Shown one piece after another: positions 13,105 to 14,243 of a stretch of 14,243 nucleotides of DNA (the first letter of the stretch is position 1; each line of letters starts with the position of its first letter). The stretch is taken from contig PLYB01000235.1 of NCBI GenBank assembly GCA_003151655.1, positions 1 to 14,243 on the forward strand. Direction: 5' to 3'. The notes below the pieces were generated by a model. That model was not told where the DNA came from. It searched no databases and saw nothing but the letters and a program-made list of their open reading frames with translations. The position numbers and the translations under genes are program-made. Source of the stretch: Gallionellaceae bacterium. Lineage in GTDB: Bacteria; Pseudomonadota; Gammaproteobacteria; Burkholderiales; Gallionellaceae.

Positions 13105-14243
13105 TCAACTTGGCCTAACGCTCACCGCTGGCTCCAACACTGCCAAGTCGAAGGTTGGCGACAGCCCGGCCTTTTCCATGCCGTCTTTCCAGAGCATCAG
13201 GATCTTTTGCGCGTGTTCCCGGAATGCTGGATTTGACTCGGCGTATTCGGACATTTTCAATGCAGCTCGATTAACGCCGCTTTCGATGTCGCAAAGCACC
13301 GCCTTGGCGTCGACGCCGCACATTCTGGCCAGTCTGACTATGTCTTGCGGCTTCGGCCAGCGTTTTGTTCCGCCGAACATCAGCGCGGGAATATCCATCG
13401 TCTCTCCATTGTTCTGCAAAGGGGCGTAGGCCGCCATCGTTACCATGTCGTAGCACGGAGACAGCCTAGGAGAGCGTCCGTTATCGCTCAACACCCCAAA
13501 ATTCTTGAGATGCGCATCCCCATTGCGCAAGACTATGGCCAGAGTGTATTGTCGGAAAAACAGTTCGAGCGACTGCCTGCGCTGATCCCCACCACAACAG
13601 ACATCAATCGTCTTAACTATACGCTCGACAGATCCTGAGAACTTGAGTCCGGAAGGCAGCCCCATGAGCGAACACATGTCCTCGAATGCGAATCGAGAAC
13701 CATCTTCTTTGACATCGAACCTTTCCGACAGCAATACCTGCCCGTCGTCGGACAACTCGATATGCGGAGTGGCAATCCCCGACAGCTGCGCTGCCATCAT
13801 GGAAAAATACTCGTTGGCGGACAGCCATGGATGAGATGCGGAGGGAAGCTTTACAATCCAGCGATCCAGCGGCACCTGACGCCTGGCTGACATCGTCTCG
13901 GCCAGCACTTTAAGGTATCCGCCGGAAACCCCGGATCGAGTGGCGTGCTCACTGATGAGTTTGGCGACAAACTCGGGCGATCCACCGTGCTTGAGTACGT
14001 CAGCCAGCGATTCCATTGCCTCTGGAGACGGCGTAGCACCTTCCGGCACAACGGACAGGTTGCCGACGAGGTGCTGACCCACAACCGACAATACGGACAT
14101 GTCACCACCGGCATTCGTCCGTTTGAGCGTCTCGCGCTCAATCTCCGCACGCAGATCCCCTTCCGGCAGACTCACCTGAAATACAGGGTGCAAGTAGGGG
14201 GCAAGATACGGCTCCGCGCGCACCGGCATGGTAAGCGAGACCG
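13105..14243 (-). CDS. hipA: HipA-like serine/threonine kinase (N-terminus beyond window)
   Basis: The frame ends at a TGA (13105-13107) and runs open through the right edge, so the N-terminus is missing. Residue numbers below count from an internal Met at 14229. Codons before that Met read VSLT, giving SLTMPVR, a typical internal HipA segment, so that Met is not the start. HipA features: FQVSLPEGDLR (17-27), SGVSGG (99-104; P-loop-like), WIVKLPS with K127 for ATP, LLSERFDV and AFEDMCSL, the catalytic loop NGDAHLKNFGVL (236-247; D238, H240, N243), and the metal-site counterpart PCYDMV (258-263). HipA toxins phosphorylate translation factors such as GltX and are paired with a HipB-type antitoxin, which would be outside the window. 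Confidence 0.88.
   Translation of the reverse strand, partial: VSLTMPVRAEPYLAPYLHPVFQVSLPEGDLRAEIERETLKRTNAGGDMSVLSVVGQHLVGNLSVVPEGATPSPEAMESLADVLKHGGSPEFVAKLISEHATRSGVSGGYLKVLAETMSARRQVPLDRWIVKLPSASHPWLSANEYFSMMAAQLSGIATPHIELSDDGQVLLSERFDVKEDGSRFAFEDMCSLMGLPSGLKFSGSVERIVKTIDVCCGGDQRRQSLELFFRQYTLAIVLRNGDAHLKNFGVLSDNGRSPRLSPCYDMVTMAAYAPLQNNGETMDIPALMFGGTKRWPKPQDIVRLARMCGVDAKAVLCDIESGVNRAALKMSEYAESNPAFREHAQKILMLWKDGMEKAGLSPTFDLAVLEPAVSVRPS

Noticed and set aside
1..14243. CRISPR arrays, tRNA or rRNA genes and complete insertion sequences
   Set aside because: No regularly spaced direct repeats, tRNA-like cloverleaf, rRNA sequence or transposase frame was seen on reading both strands.

Overview
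The window looks like proteobacterial DNA, most likely beta- or gamma-proteobacterial. It carries a luxR > < rsaL luxI > block arranged like lasR-rsaL-lasI of Pseudomonas and related loci in Burkholderia, with Shine-Dalgarno starts, type I secretion remnants and a HipA-type kinase. By eye, the left part (about 1.6-3.6 kb) is AT-richer than the 5.7-12.1 kb operon, so the window is probably a mosaic. Species cannot be named from the sequence.

Layout. (1) 1-2935, minus strand: a gene for an LprI/DUF1311-type exported protein, followed 12 bp later by a large open-ended secreted-type protein with a lysozyme-like N-terminus. Upstream lies a decayed fragment of a type I secretion ABC transporter (2967-3170). 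(2) 3171-5687: the quorum-sensing block. It has a LuxR-type receptor, an RsaL-type repressor on the opposite strand and a LasI-like acyl-homoserine-lactone synthase. Three 20-bp lux-box-like dyads lie at 3277-3296, 4761-4780 and 5582-5601, with other strong inverted repeats. (3) 5688-12135, plus strand: five tightly packed genes. They encode a ferritin-like (VioB-type) protein, two proteins that look like the N- and C-terminal halves of a LodA-family quinone-cofactor oxidase, a radical SAM/SPASM protein, and an FAD-dependent LodB/QhpG/halogenase-type flavoprotein coupled to it by an ATGA overlap. (4) 11968-12474, minus: a small membrane protein whose 3' end overlaps the last operon gene and may be truncated. 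(5) 12475-13104: no recognised gene. (6) 13105 to the right edge, minus: a HipA-like kinase cut by the window end.

Main inference: the autoinducer circuit probably controls the adjacent redox operon, because the most symmetrical lux box (5582-5601) lies about 90 bp before its first gene. That box sits inside a perfect 26-bp inverted repeat that also has the form of a bidirectional terminator. The operon encodes a split LodA-like oxidase with two candidate cofactor-maturation enzymes (radical SAM and flavoprotein) plus a ferritin-like partner. This points to a quorum-controlled, post-translationally modified oxidase of unknown substrate and is the best candidate for an undescribed system here.
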